Program-made: the position numbers and the translations under genes
In this document: positions 25,473 to 33,523 of the stretch, piece after piece
Layout of the letters: each line of letters begins with the position of its first letter
Position numbering within the stretch: the stretch's first letter is position 1
The notes under the pieces: model-generated
Database searches by the model: none
Told to the model about the DNA's origin: nothing
The model's input: only the letters and a program-made list of their open reading frames with translations
Assembly: GCA_035363115.1 (NCBI GenBank)
Contig: DAOSEM010000001.1
Span: forward strand, 620,001 to 684,000
Length of the DNA stretch: 64,000 bases
Direction: 5' to 3'
Source: Syntrophales bacterium
Lineage (GTDB): Bacteria > Desulfobacterota > Syntrophia > Syntrophales > PHBD01

Positions 25473-26900
25473 ATGCGTGTCGCCCTGGTCCAGCCGGCCG
25501 GGTCCAACTGGGTCCGGGGCCGCCGGGACATGGCCGCCGTGGCCAACCGGATGGCTCCGCTGGGTCTCCTGTCCATAGCCGCCTGGCTCGAGCGCGAGGG
25601 GCACGAGGTGTCGGTCCTGGACTGCCTGGGACCCGGCGCCGCGCCGGATGTGGAGTCGGTCGTCCGGAGCCTGCTTGGATTCCGCCCCGACCTGGCGGGA
25701 TTCTCCACCACCACGTCCAGTTTTCTCGACGGCCTTGCCCTGGCGGTCCGCCTGAAGGAGGCCGCCCCGGGAATCCGGACCGTCTTTGGCGGCGTCCATG
25801 TCTCCGCCGTCGGCGGGTCGCTCCTGGAGCGGTTCGAGGCCATTGATTATCTCTGCCCCGGGGAGGGAGAGGCCACCCTGGCGGCGCTGGCCGGCGGCGG
25901 GGATCCGCGGGAAATCGACGGCCTCATTTGGCGAGACGGGGAGCGCGTCGTCGCCAACCGGGCCAGACCGACCCTGCCCGACCTGGATCGACTTCCTTTC
26001 CCGGCGTACCACCTGCTCCGGGGGTTCCCGCGGGGCTACAACCTTCCGCTGTTCAGCTATATCCGGACGCCGGGAGCCACCATGGTGACAAGCCGCGGCT
26101 GTCCTTACCGCTGCAGCTACTGCGACCGGTCCGTCTTCCGGCAGTCCTATCGCATGAATTCCCCGGAATACATCTACGAGCACCTGAGCCACCTGCGGCG
26201 GCATTTCGGGGTGCGCCATGTCAACATTTACGACGACCTGTTCACGGCCCACCGCCCGCGGATCGCCGAGCTCTGCCGGCTTCTCCGTTCCCGGCCCCTG
26301 GGGATCCAGTTCAACTGCGCCGTCCGGGCGGGCCATACGGATCGCGAGCTCCTTCGGATGCTCCGGGAGGCGGGCTGCCTGATGGTTTCCGTGGGCATCG
26401 AATCGGGGGAGCCGGAGTTGCTGGCCCGGCACAAGGCCGGGGTGACCCTGGAGGAGATGCGGGAGACGGTGGCGCTGATCCGGGAGAGTGGACTCCGGGC
26501 GAAGGGGCTGTTCATGATGGGGCTGCCCGGCGAGACGGAGGAGTCGATCCGGAAGACCAGCGACTTCTGTCTGTCCCTGGAACTGGACGACATGAATATG
26601 GCCAAGTTCACCCCGTTCCCGGGGGCGCCCGTCTGGGGCTCTATCCGGGAGGAGGGAGCCTTCGAGGAGGACTGGCCGCTGATGAACTGCCTGAACTTTG
26701 TCTTCGTGCCCCGGGGAATCGCCTCGCGGGACCGCCTCGATGAGCTGTACAACCGGCACGTGAAGCGGTTTTACACCGACCCGGGCTGGCGGCGCCGCCT
26801 GATCCGCCGGACCTGGCAGCACCGCTGGAGCCTCTGGTACCTGTTCTCCCACCTGCCCCAGTTCTGGACGGCGAAAAACTCGTTCCAGCCGAAGGGGTGA
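25473..26900 (+). CDS. B12-binding radical SAM enzyme
   Basis: 475 residues from the ATG at 25473. A cobalamin-binding domain spans about residues 1-140, with the VFGGVHVSAVG loop. The radical SAM motif is Cys210-x3-Cys214-x2-Cys217 in SRGCPYRCSYC; MGLPGETEES and KFTPFPGAPVW are typical of the class B barrel and tail. Last gene of the sub-operon that starts at ACP-3. With two other B12 enzymes and two non-B12 ones, the locus carries five radical SAM proteins. Confidence 0.88.
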   Translation: MRVALVQPAGSNWVRGRRDMAAVANRMAPLGLLSIAAWLEREGHEVSVLDCLGPGAAPDVESVVRSLLGFRPDLAGFSTTTSSFLDGLALAVRLKEAAPGIRTVFGGVHVSAVGGSLLERFEAIDYLCPGEGEATLAALAGGGDPREIDGLIWRDGERVVANRARPTLPDLDRLPFPAYHLLRGFPRGYNLPLFSYIRTPGATMVTSRGCPYRCSYCDRSVFRQSYRMNSPEYIYEHLSHLRRHFGVRHVNIYDDLFTAHRPRIAELCRLLRSRPLGIQFNCAVRAGHTDRELLRMLREAGCLMVSVGIESGEPELLARHKAGVTLEEMRETVALIRESGLRAKGLFMMGLPGETEESIRKTSDFCLSLELDDMNMAKFTPFPGAPVWGSIREEGAFEEDWPLMNCLNFVFVPRGIASRDRLDELYNRHVKRFYTDPGWRRRLIRRTWQHRWSLWYLFSHLPQFWTAKNSFQPKG

Positions 26901-26911
26901 CCGCGCCCATG

Positions 26912-26947
26912 ATCCCGGGATAAACCGGGACGCCCCGGCTCCGGGAT
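26912..26947. terminator. Possible bidirectional terminator between convergent genes
   Basis: Between the radical SAM stop and the convergent ACP stop, ATCCCGG (26912-26918) pairs with CCGGGAT (26941-26947), with an inner CCGGG/CCCGG pair at 26925-26938. The flanking T-tract is weak, so efficiency is uncertain. Confidence 0.35.
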
Positions 26948-26948
26948 T

Positions 26949-27206
26949 CTATTTCGTCCGGTGGTTGAGGATGTAGTCTGCCAGCGCGTTGAGCGAGGCG
27001 AACACCTTCACCCCCAGCTCCTTGTTGTCGATCTTGACGCCGTAATCCTTCTCGATCATCATCACCAGCTCGAGCACGTCGATGGAGTCCAGGCCGAGGT
27101 CTCCACCGACCAGCGCTCCTTCCTCGTCAATATCCTCCGGGGCCACGTCCAGCAGGCCCAGCGTGGAGATAATCTTCTCTTTCAATTCCTGCTTCAGATT
27201 GTCCAT
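26949..27206 (-). CDS. Acyl carrier protein (ACP-4)
   Basis: 85 residues from the ATG at 27206. Ser41 in LGLDSIDVLELV is the phosphopantetheine site. Compared with the other three ACPs it is the most FabC/AcpP-like, yet its gene is on the opposite strand, convergent with the cluster's last gene and downstream of a small membrane protein gene. It may be a cluster carrier or belong to the adjacent coiled-coil operon; the genomic position favours the cluster. Confidence 0.92.
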   Translation of the reverse strand: MDNLKQELKEKIISTLGLLDVAPEDIDEEGALVGGDLGLDSIDVLELVMMIEKDYGVKIDNKELGVKVFASLNALADYILNHRTK

Positions 27207-27254
27207 TTGCTTCTCTTCTCCTTGCCGAAAATAACCGGGCCCGTTCACGGGCCT

Positions 27255-27647
27255 TTATCCATCTCCATTCCGCCCTTCCCCGGACGGGCGGGAAAGGGGA
27301 GGGCGGAGCAGGATTCGCTCCATGAACCGCCGGGTGGCGTGCTTCATCAGCAGCCTGATGTACCGGGCCCCCGCAAGCCATGCCCCGGCGAGGAACACCA
27401 GGTGGGACAGGCCGTACGTCAGGGGGCCGCCGACGGCGATGATCAGGGGTTCCCGGAACCAGGCGGCCAGCACTCCGAATGCGGCCACGGCGGGCCAGCC
27501 GATCACGTAGCTGAGGCCGACGAGGAAGAGGCCCGCCCACACCCGGGGGGAAGGTTTTCTTCGGATTTCCCGCAGGTCCGGAGGGTGTTCGAGAGCGTCC
27601 CGGACATAGGCCGTCCGGGCCAGGCGCTCCGCGATTTTCCGGATCAT
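27255..27647 (-). CDS. Small membrane protein of unknown function
   Basis: 130 residues from the ATG at 27647; a longer start would overlap the upstream coiled-coil gene. Two to three hydrophobic segments are seen at about residues 38-58, 62-80 and 82-100, with a basic C-terminus. No family is recognised. It lies 20 bases after the coiled-coil gene and 48 bases before ACP-4, so the three could form one operon. Possible membrane anchor for lipid-modifying proteins; no direct evidence. Confidence 0.6.
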   Translation of the reverse strand: MIRKIAERLARTAYVRDALEHPPDLREIRRKPSPRVWAGLFLVGLSYVIGWPAVAAFGVLAAWFREPLIIAVGGPLTYGLSHLVFLAGAWLAGARYIRLLMKHATRRFMERILLRPPLSRPSGEGRNGDG

Positions 27648-27666
27648 GCCCGGACCTTCCTGCGTA

Positions 27667-29841
27667 TCACCGGGAGATCCGGACGTTCTGAAAGGCGAAA
27701 TCAAACTCCTGCCACGACCAGAAAACCTTGCGGAAGTAAATGTAGGGATGAATCGTCAGCTTGCTGATGGATTTCATACCGGGGACCTGCTTGAAGTGCA
27801 ACAGGACGCTTTTGGTCGCCCGGCCATCGAGAGGCACCCCCCTGTTTCCTGCACTGTACATGGTCGTCTTCTCGTTCCCGCTGTAGAACGTGACTTCCGA
27901 CACGTTGTGTTGCTTTCCCTCCGAATCGGTAATCCGGGACTTGGTCCAGCGATAGGCATGGTCGTACAGGGCCACGCTGCGGATCGAGTCCTCCGTCAGG
28001 TTGGTGATGTCCACCCGGACCAGGATGTCCTTGCCGGCGGATTTCACGCTGATCAGCTCGAACAGGACGTCGTTGCCCTCGTGGGAGCCGATGGCATGGG
28101 GGTTCCGCCGGACCGGCGTCTTCGCCGCCGGAGCCGGTGCGGCGGGCTTTTCGACATCCCGGGACGGCTCCGGAGACGGAAGGATCTTTGCGAAGAAGCC
28201 GTCATCCTTGTCCTTCTCCTCGGGAGGTTTGGCAGCCGGGGTGTGCTCAGCGGGTTTCCGTTCGATCGGTTTGCGATTCACCTGTTTGCGATCGGAGGAT
28301 TTGCGGTCGGCGGGTCTGCGGTCGACGGGTTTCCGTTCGGCGGGCCTGTAATCGGCCACCCGTTTCCCGTCATCCGCGCTCTCCTCCAGGACGGTCCGCA
28401 CCCGGAACGCCATCTTCACCCGGACGCTGTCCCCCTCGTTGATGAAGGAAATGAGGCGGACGGACTGGATCCGGGCCTCCGTCACGGCCTGGTGGGACGA
28501 TTCACCGGTGACGGTGAAATTCGTCACCTCCGTGGTGGATGTGGAGTGTTGTGTCTTGGCGTCGTTTTTCACCTCCGCCAGCTTGTCGATGATCGCAAGT
28601 GCCGAGGCCTCGGCCGGCGTCTGGGATCCCCGGGCCGTCGCCAGGGCGGTCTTGAAGATGATGGATTCGCGGACCCGCTTGGTGTCGTGCAGGGCTTGCT
28701 GGGCGTCCCGGAAGGCCTTGTCCGCTTCCTCCTTCTGAGATTGGACGGCGGCCGCTTCGCGGGTCGTCTTGTCGAGCTGTTCCTCGCGGCGCTTCAGGAT
28801 GGACGCCTGGCTCTCCTTGTCCGCCTGGGCCTCCCGAATCCTCTTCTGGAGAGAGGCGATGCGGTCCTGGTAGGACTTGACCTGCTCCTGGAGTCCTTCC
28901 TCGGCGGCGGCGTTTGTCTGTGCGGTCTCGCGGATCAACCGGTAAGCGCGGTCGAGATCATGGGCGGTGGGGGTATAGCGGTTCTCGACGAGAAAATTGT
29001 CCAGGTCCTTCTTGCTCGTCACAACGACTGCCCGGATACCCCGGGATGCCGGCGGCGGTTTGACACGCCCCCCCTTCGGGGCCTGGAAGGGATAGAGCTC
29101 GTAGCGCTTCAGCCGGAGATAGGTCGTTCCCCTTGTGCCCTTTTCCATCTCGTAGCGGAGGGGTTCCTCGTTGTTCCACTTGGCCGTTCCCTCCTCGATG
29201 GCGCGGATGAAGTCCACCGACAGGACCGTATTGATGACCTTCGAAAAGGACTGGATGTAGGTGCCCATGTGCTGGGCCATCAGGGGGGCGGAGGCCTGGT
29301 CGGCCAAGGCCTCCAGTGTATGGGCCTTGTCCTTGAAGCCCCGGGTGAACAGGACCGCCACGGCGGCCTCTCCCTGCTTCTCGGTCTGGAGCCATTTCTT
29401 GAGGGAGGCCTGCTGGGCCTGGATGTCCTGGTTGTAGCGGGCAACTTGGCTGTCCAGGTTCTCGATGCCGGTCCGGATGGTCCGGACGTTCTTCTGCTGC
29501 TCCTCCCGTTCCGAAAAAACAGCCTGGTATCGGCTTGTCAGATCGTCCCGTTTCTTCTTGGCACGGACAAACTCTCGATTTGCGTTGGAAATCCCCTTCT
29601 TGTAGGCGGAGTCATCGTGCTCCTTTTCCTCCTCCGCGGACTTCAGGTTCGCCCTTTCCTCCTGGGACGTGGAAAAGCCCTCCCGCTTGTCCACCTCCGA
29701 GCGGATAGTCTCCCTGACTGCGCCGGTATCGTCGGAGCGGAGTGTCACCCAGCGACTCAGGGGTACGGTGGCGGCAAGGACCGGGACGGCCAGGAGCAGA
29801 ACGAGCATAACCGGGACCCATTTTCGGATGGCCGCAGGCAT
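27667..29841 (-). CDS. Periplasmic coiled-coil protein with pentapeptide repeats
   Basis: 724 residues. A signal-anchor/signal peptide (residues 7-24) precedes two long coiled-coil stretches, about 60-175 and 290-380, rich in Glu, Lys, Gln and Arg. Residues 498-532 are seven tandem pentapeptides of the type RKPVD, ending in RKPAE, followed by a Pro/Ala-rich linker. The C-terminal 140 residues look like a globular beta domain (HEGNDVLFELISVKSAGKD onward). No family is recognised. It is probably secreted to the periplasm or membrane-bound and structural. SD AAAGGA overlaps a 12-bp palindrome at 29842-29853. Confidence 0.7.
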   Translation of the reverse strand: MPAAIRKWVPVMLVLLLAVPVLAATVPLSRWVTLRSDDTGAVRETIRSEVDKREGFSTSQEERANLKSAEEEKEHDDSAYKKGISNANREFVRAKKKRDDLTSRYQAVFSEREEQQKNVRTIRTGIENLDSQVARYNQDIQAQQASLKKWLQTEKQGEAAVAVLFTRGFKDKAHTLEALADQASAPLMAQHMGTYIQSFSKVINTVLSVDFIRAIEEGTAKWNNEEPLRYEMEKGTRGTTYLRLKRYELYPFQAPKGGRVKPPPASRGIRAVVVTSKKDLDNFLVENRYTPTAHDLDRAYRLIRETAQTNAAAEEGLQEQVKSYQDRIASLQKRIREAQADKESQASILKRREEQLDKTTREAAAVQSQKEEADKAFRDAQQALHDTKRVRESIIFKTALATARGSQTPAEASALAIIDKLAEVKNDAKTQHSTSTTEVTNFTVTGESSHQAVTEARIQSVRLISFINEGDSVRVKMAFRVRTVLEESADDGKRVADYRPAERKPVDRRPADRKSSDRKQVNRKPIERKPAEHTPAAKPPEEKDKDDGFFAKILPSPEPSRDVEKPAAPAPAAKTPVRRNPHAIGSHEGNDVLFELISVKSAGKDILVRVDITNLTEDSIRSVALYDHAYRWTKSRITDSEGKQHNVSEVTFYSGNEKTTMYSAGNRGVPLDGRATKSVLLHFKQVPGMKSISKLTIHPYIYFRKVFWSWQEFDFAFQNVRISR
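28246..28350 (-). repeat. Seven tandem 15-bp units encoding pentapeptides
   Basis: Exactly 105 bases read on the minus strand as YRPAE, RKPVD, RRPAD, RKSSD, RKQVN, RKPIE, RKPAE. The unit is Arg-basic-Pro/Ser/Gln-x-acidic. The DNA units are imperfect copies, consistent with slippage expansion followed by drift. Confidence 0.85.
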
Positions 29842-30186
29842 GGATCATGATCCTTTCTGTATTATGCCCGGCAACAGGCTGGAACGAAAGAAAGACAGCA
29901 GGTACCCGGAACCCTCGTTTTGAGGACCCGATTCCCCTCCTCCGGGCAGGGCGTAATCTAATGGATCGATTGCCTGATGTCAAATCATTTTCAGCGATTA
30001 CGAGGGAACAATCCTGTTGACAGTGGTTTTGGTGCATGTTAGGAATGACGACCTCGCGGAAAGCACGCAACGGCGCGGTTTTGAGCCTCTGCCCCGGGCC
30101 AGGAAAACCTGCGGATGCAGTGGCATGCCGATATGTTGCCGGGGAGCCCCCGCGGGGATGCTGTGCAGGGACATCAGGAGGCGTTC
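29842..30186. other. 345-base intergenic region without genes
   Basis: Lies between the divergent coiled-coil gene and glyQ. It holds a 12-bp palindrome GGATCATGATCC (29842-29853), a CATAAT -10-like box on the minus strand (29866-29861) without a good -35, and the candidate glyQ promoter at 30017. A 142-base leader follows the promoter, ending in an AGGAGG site before glyQ. No tRNA, riboswitch or small ORF was recognised. Confidence 0.6.
30017..30045 (+). promoter_or_regulatory. Predicted glyQ promoter
   Basis: A perfect TTGACA (30017-30022), 17 bases, then TAGGAA (30040-30045, three of six). About 142 bases upstream of the glyQ start. Confidence 0.42.
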
Positions 30187-31071
30187 ATGACCTTTCAAGA
30201 GCTTGTCCTGGCCCTCGACCGCTACTGGGCCGACCGGGGCTGCGTTATCCAGCAGCCCTACGACCTGGAGGTAGGGGCGGGGACCTTCAATCCGGCCACC
30301 TTCCTTCGCTCTCTGGGGCCGGAGCCGTGGAACGTAGCCTATGTTGAGCCGTCGCGGCGGCCCACCGACGGGCGCTACGGGGAAAACCCCAACCGACTCC
30401 AGCATTATTACCAGTACCAGGTGATCATGAAGCCCTCCCCCCTGGATGTCCAGGATCTCTACCTGGATTCGCTCCGCAGCTTCGGCATCGATCCCCTGGA
30501 CCACGACATCCGTTTCGTCGAGGATGACTGGGAGTCGCCCACCGTCGGGGCCTGGGGCCTCGGGTGGGAGGTCTGGCTGGACGGCATGGAGATCACCCAG
30601 TTCACCTATTTCCAGCAGGTCGGGGGCTTCGACCTCAAACCGGTTTGTTCTGAAATCACGTACGGCATCGAGCGGATCGCCATGTACATCCAGGGGGTGG
30701 ACAACGTCTACGACCTCATGTGGAACGATTCGGTGACATACGGGGACGTTCACCACCGGGGGGAGGTCGAATGGTCCGTCTACAATTTTGAGAAGGCCGA
30801 CACGGCCATGCTGCGGACGCTGTTCGACATGTACGAGGCGGAGGGAGTCCGGGCCGCTGGACTGGATCTCGTTCTGCCGACATATGACTGCTGCCTCAAG
30901 TGTTCGCACACCTTCAACATGCTCAATGCCCGCGGAGCCATCAGCACGGCCGAGCGGACGAGCTACATCGGCAGGGTGCGCAACCTTGCCCGGCTCAGCG
31001 CCGAGGGATACCTGAAGCAGAGAGAGAAAATGGGTTACCCGCTGCTGGGCCGGACGTGGAAGACGTCCTGA
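30187..31071 (+). CDS. glyQ: Glycyl-tRNA synthetase alpha subunit
   Basis: 294 residues, normal length. Opens with MTFQELVLALDRYWADRGC and contains the class II core AGTFNPATFLRSLGPEPWN and the PSRRPTDGRYGENPNRLQHY block typical of GlyQ. It forms the catalytic alpha chain of the alpha2beta2 bacterial enzyme that charges tRNA-Gly. An AGGAGG site precedes the ATG. glyS follows after a 194-base gap. Confidence 0.98.
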   Translation: MTFQELVLALDRYWADRGCVIQQPYDLEVGAGTFNPATFLRSLGPEPWNVAYVEPSRRPTDGRYGENPNRLQHYYQYQVIMKPSPLDVQDLYLDSLRSFGIDPLDHDIRFVEDDWESPTVGAWGLGWEVWLDGMEITQFTYFQQVGGFDLKPVCSEITYGIERIAMYIQGVDNVYDLMWNDSVTYGDVHHRGEVEWSVYNFEKADTAMLRTLFDMYEAEGVRAAGLDLVLPTYDCCLKCSHTFNMLNARGAISTAERTSYIGRVRNLARLSAEGYLKQREKMGYPLLGRTWKTS

Positions 31072-31265
31072 GCGGGCGGCTTCTGAACCTGTCGTTGAAC
31101 CAGGCTGCACCAATACGCACGAAAGCCGAATTCCCCGGTCCCTGAGCCTCAAGGCATGCCTGATGGCGCGCCGCAGGACGATGGGTGGGGGATTAGGGCG
31201 GTTCGGCGTTCTTTGGCATTCTGAACAAAGCGGTTACACGGCTACGCTGGATACGGGAGATGAAC

Positions 31266-33338
31266 ATGGGCAAGGAGTTGCTTCTGGAAATCGGAACGGA
31301 GGAAATCCCCGCGGGTTTCCTGCCGAAGGCGATCGCGGACATGGATGAAATGGTCCGGAAGGCCCTCGCCGAAGAGAGAATTTCTCACGGACCGGTGCGG
31401 GTTCTTGCGACGCCCCGCCGCCTCTGCCTGACCGTGGCGGATGTGGCCGAGCGCCAGGAGGACCAGCTGGTGGAGAAGATGGGACCGGCCCGGAAGGTCG
31501 CCTTCGACGAGGCCGGAAACCCCACCAAGGCCCTCCTCGGCTTCGCCCGGGGGCAGGGTCTCGATGTTTCGCAACTGGAGACGGTCGTGACGGAGAAGGG
31601 GGAGTACTTCTGTGCCCGCAAACGGATCGCCGGGGTGGAGACGGTGTCCATCCTCCCGGTCCTCCTGACGAAGCTCCTGGTCTCCATCCCCTTCAAGAAG
31701 ACCATGCGCTGGTCCTCCTTCGACCTTCGCTTCCCGCGGCCCATCCATTGGATTCTGTCCCTGTTCGGAGGCGAGGTGGTGCCGTTTTGCATCGAGAACA
31801 TCGCGAGCGGCCGGGAAACCCGGGGGCATCGCTTCATGAGTCCCGATCCTGCTCCCGTAAAGGGGTTTGAGGATTACCGGAACGTCCTCCGCGGAAAATT
31901 CGTGATCGTCGACCCGGAGGAGCGCAAGCGCATCATCCGGGAGGAGAGCCGCAAGGCGGCCGCGGCGGTTGGCGGCCTGCCCCTGGAGAATGACGACCTT
32001 CTGGAGACGGTGACGTTTCTGGTCGAGTATCCGACGGTTGTGTGCGGTAGTTTCGACGCGGCCTACCTGGCCCTTCCCCGGGAGGTGCTGGTCACCTCCA
32101 TGATGTCCCATCAGAAGTACTTTCCCGTCGTGGACGCAGGAGGTAAGCTCCAGGCTCATTTCCTGACGGTGAACAATACCCTGGCGCGGGACCCCGCCGT
32201 GGTGACCCGCGGCAACGAAAAAGTCATCCGGGCCCGCCTTTCCGACGCCCGGTTCTTCTTCGACGAGGATCAGAAAATACCGCTCGACCGGCGCGTGGAG
32301 GATCTTCGCAAGGTCGTGTACCACAGCCTGCTGGGGACGTCCTTCGACAAGGTCGGGCGTTTCCGGGCGCTGGCGGCGGCCGTCGCCGGCCGGGTCTGCC
32401 CCGCAAAGAAAGGGACCGTCGACCGGACGGCTTGGCTCGCCAAGGCGGATCTGGACACGCAGATGGTCGGCGAGTTCCCGGAGCTCCAGGGCGTCATGGG
32501 GCGAGAATACGGCCTCCTGGCGGGGGAGGCTCCCGCCGTGGCGCGCGGCATCTACGAACACTACCTTCCGGTGGTCGCCGGCGGCGACCTGCCACAGACC
32601 GACGAAGGGGCCGTCGTCAGCATCGCCGACAAACTGGACACGATCGTCGGATTCTTCGGGGTCGGCGTGGTTCCCACGGGAACGGCGGACCCCTATGCCC
32701 TGCGCCGGCAGGCCCTGGGCATCCTCAACATCATCCTGGACCGGGGATATGTCCTTGACCTCGGTGAGCTCGTGGAGGAGAGCCTGGCCGTCCTGGGGCC
32801 GCTGGTCAGGAAACCCGGGGCGGACGTGAAGGCCGACGTCCTGGCTTTCATCCAGGCCCGTTTCCAGAACCAGCTCATCACCCAGGGCTACGCCTATGAC
32901 GTGGTCGACGCCGTCCTGGCCGCCGGGGCGACGGACGCCGTGCAGGTGCTCCAGAGGGTCAAGGCCATGGACGTCTTCAAGTCCCACGAGGCCTACCGCC
33001 CCCTGGCGACGGCCTTCAAGCGGGCAGGGAACATCATCCGTGACTTCCAGGGGGGGAACGTGGATCCCTCCCTTTTCGAGGGCGAAGAGGAAAAGGCGCT
33101 TCACGCGGCATTTCTCGGTATGAAGGAAAAGGCCCAGTCGAACATATCCCGGCACGACTATCTGGCGGCCCTCACGGAGATGGCCGGGATCCGCGGACCG
33201 GTGGATGCCTTCTTCGAGAAGGTCCTGGTCATGGCGAAGGACGACCGGATCCGTTTCAACCGCCTGTCGCTGCTCAGCGAGATCTCTTCCTTTTTCCGGC
33301 AGGTGGCCGATTTCTCGAAGATTGTCACGGAATCATGA
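31266..33338 (+). CDS. glyS: Glycyl-tRNA synthetase beta subunit
   Basis: 690 residues. MGKELLLEIGTEEIPAGFL is the classic GlyS start, followed by TPRRLCLTV and the HD-like region in the middle (VSIADKLDTIVGFFGVG), with an anticodon-binding C-terminus (SLLSEISSFFRQVADFSKI). The ATG at 31266 is preferred over the one two codons upstream because GGGAG lies six bases before it. The 194-base glyQ-glyS gap holds no recognised gene. Confidence 0.98.
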   Translation: MGKELLLEIGTEEIPAGFLPKAIADMDEMVRKALAEERISHGPVRVLATPRRLCLTVADVAERQEDQLVEKMGPARKVAFDEAGNPTKALLGFARGQGLDVSQLETVVTEKGEYFCARKRIAGVETVSILPVLLTKLLVSIPFKKTMRWSSFDLRFPRPIHWILSLFGGEVVPFCIENIASGRETRGHRFMSPDPAPVKGFEDYRNVLRGKFVIVDPEERKRIIREESRKAAAAVGGLPLENDDLLETVTFLVEYPTVVCGSFDAAYLALPREVLVTSMMSHQKYFPVVDAGGKLQAHFLTVNNTLARDPAVVTRGNEKVIRARLSDARFFFDEDQKIPLDRRVEDLRKVVYHSLLGTSFDKVGRFRALAAAVAGRVCPAKKGTVDRTAWLAKADLDTQMVGEFPELQGVMGREYGLLAGEAPAVARGIYEHYLPVVAGGDLPQTDEGAVVSIADKLDTIVGFFGVGVVPTGTADPYALRRQALGILNIILDRGYVLDLGELVEESLAVLGPLVRKPGADVKADVLAFIQARFQNQLITQGYAYDVVDAVLAAGATDAVQVLQRVKAMDVFKSHEAYRPLATAFKRAGNIIRDFQGGNVDPSLFEGEEEKALHAAFLGMKEKAQSNISRHDYLAALTEMAGIRGPVDAFFEKVLVMAKDDRIRFNRLSLLSEISSFFRQVADFSKIVTES

Positions 33339-33523
33339 AGCGGGGAAAGAAGACCCCGAAGTTGAGGCGGATTTCGGACCGCCTTGTCCCCGCCTGACAA
33401 GGGGAGCAGCCATGCCGGTCCCTTCCGGATACGAAGGGTGAGAAGCCGGCACCGACAGAAAAGAAATCAGCCGGCTCGCATGTGTCCCGCCGGGAAGGCG
33501 GGCGGGTCGGGGGGAGTTGAAAA

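Noticed and set aside
1..27206. Calling the locus a ladderane cluster
   Set aside because: The radical SAM/KS/ACP mix is reminiscent of it, but no product-specific gene is visible and the ammonia-lyase and AMP-ligase point to an aromatic starter. The evidence does not settle it.
29842..29853. 12-bp palindrome GGATCATGATCC as an operator of the coiled-coil gene
   Set aside because: Short and overlaps the ribosome binding site; such palindromes are frequent by chance.
33339..33523. c-di-GMP or other riboswitch before the GAF-ATPase gene
   Set aside because: Two short hairpins (33382-33402 and 33486-33502) are visible, but none of the conserved riboswitch core motifs I could check are present.
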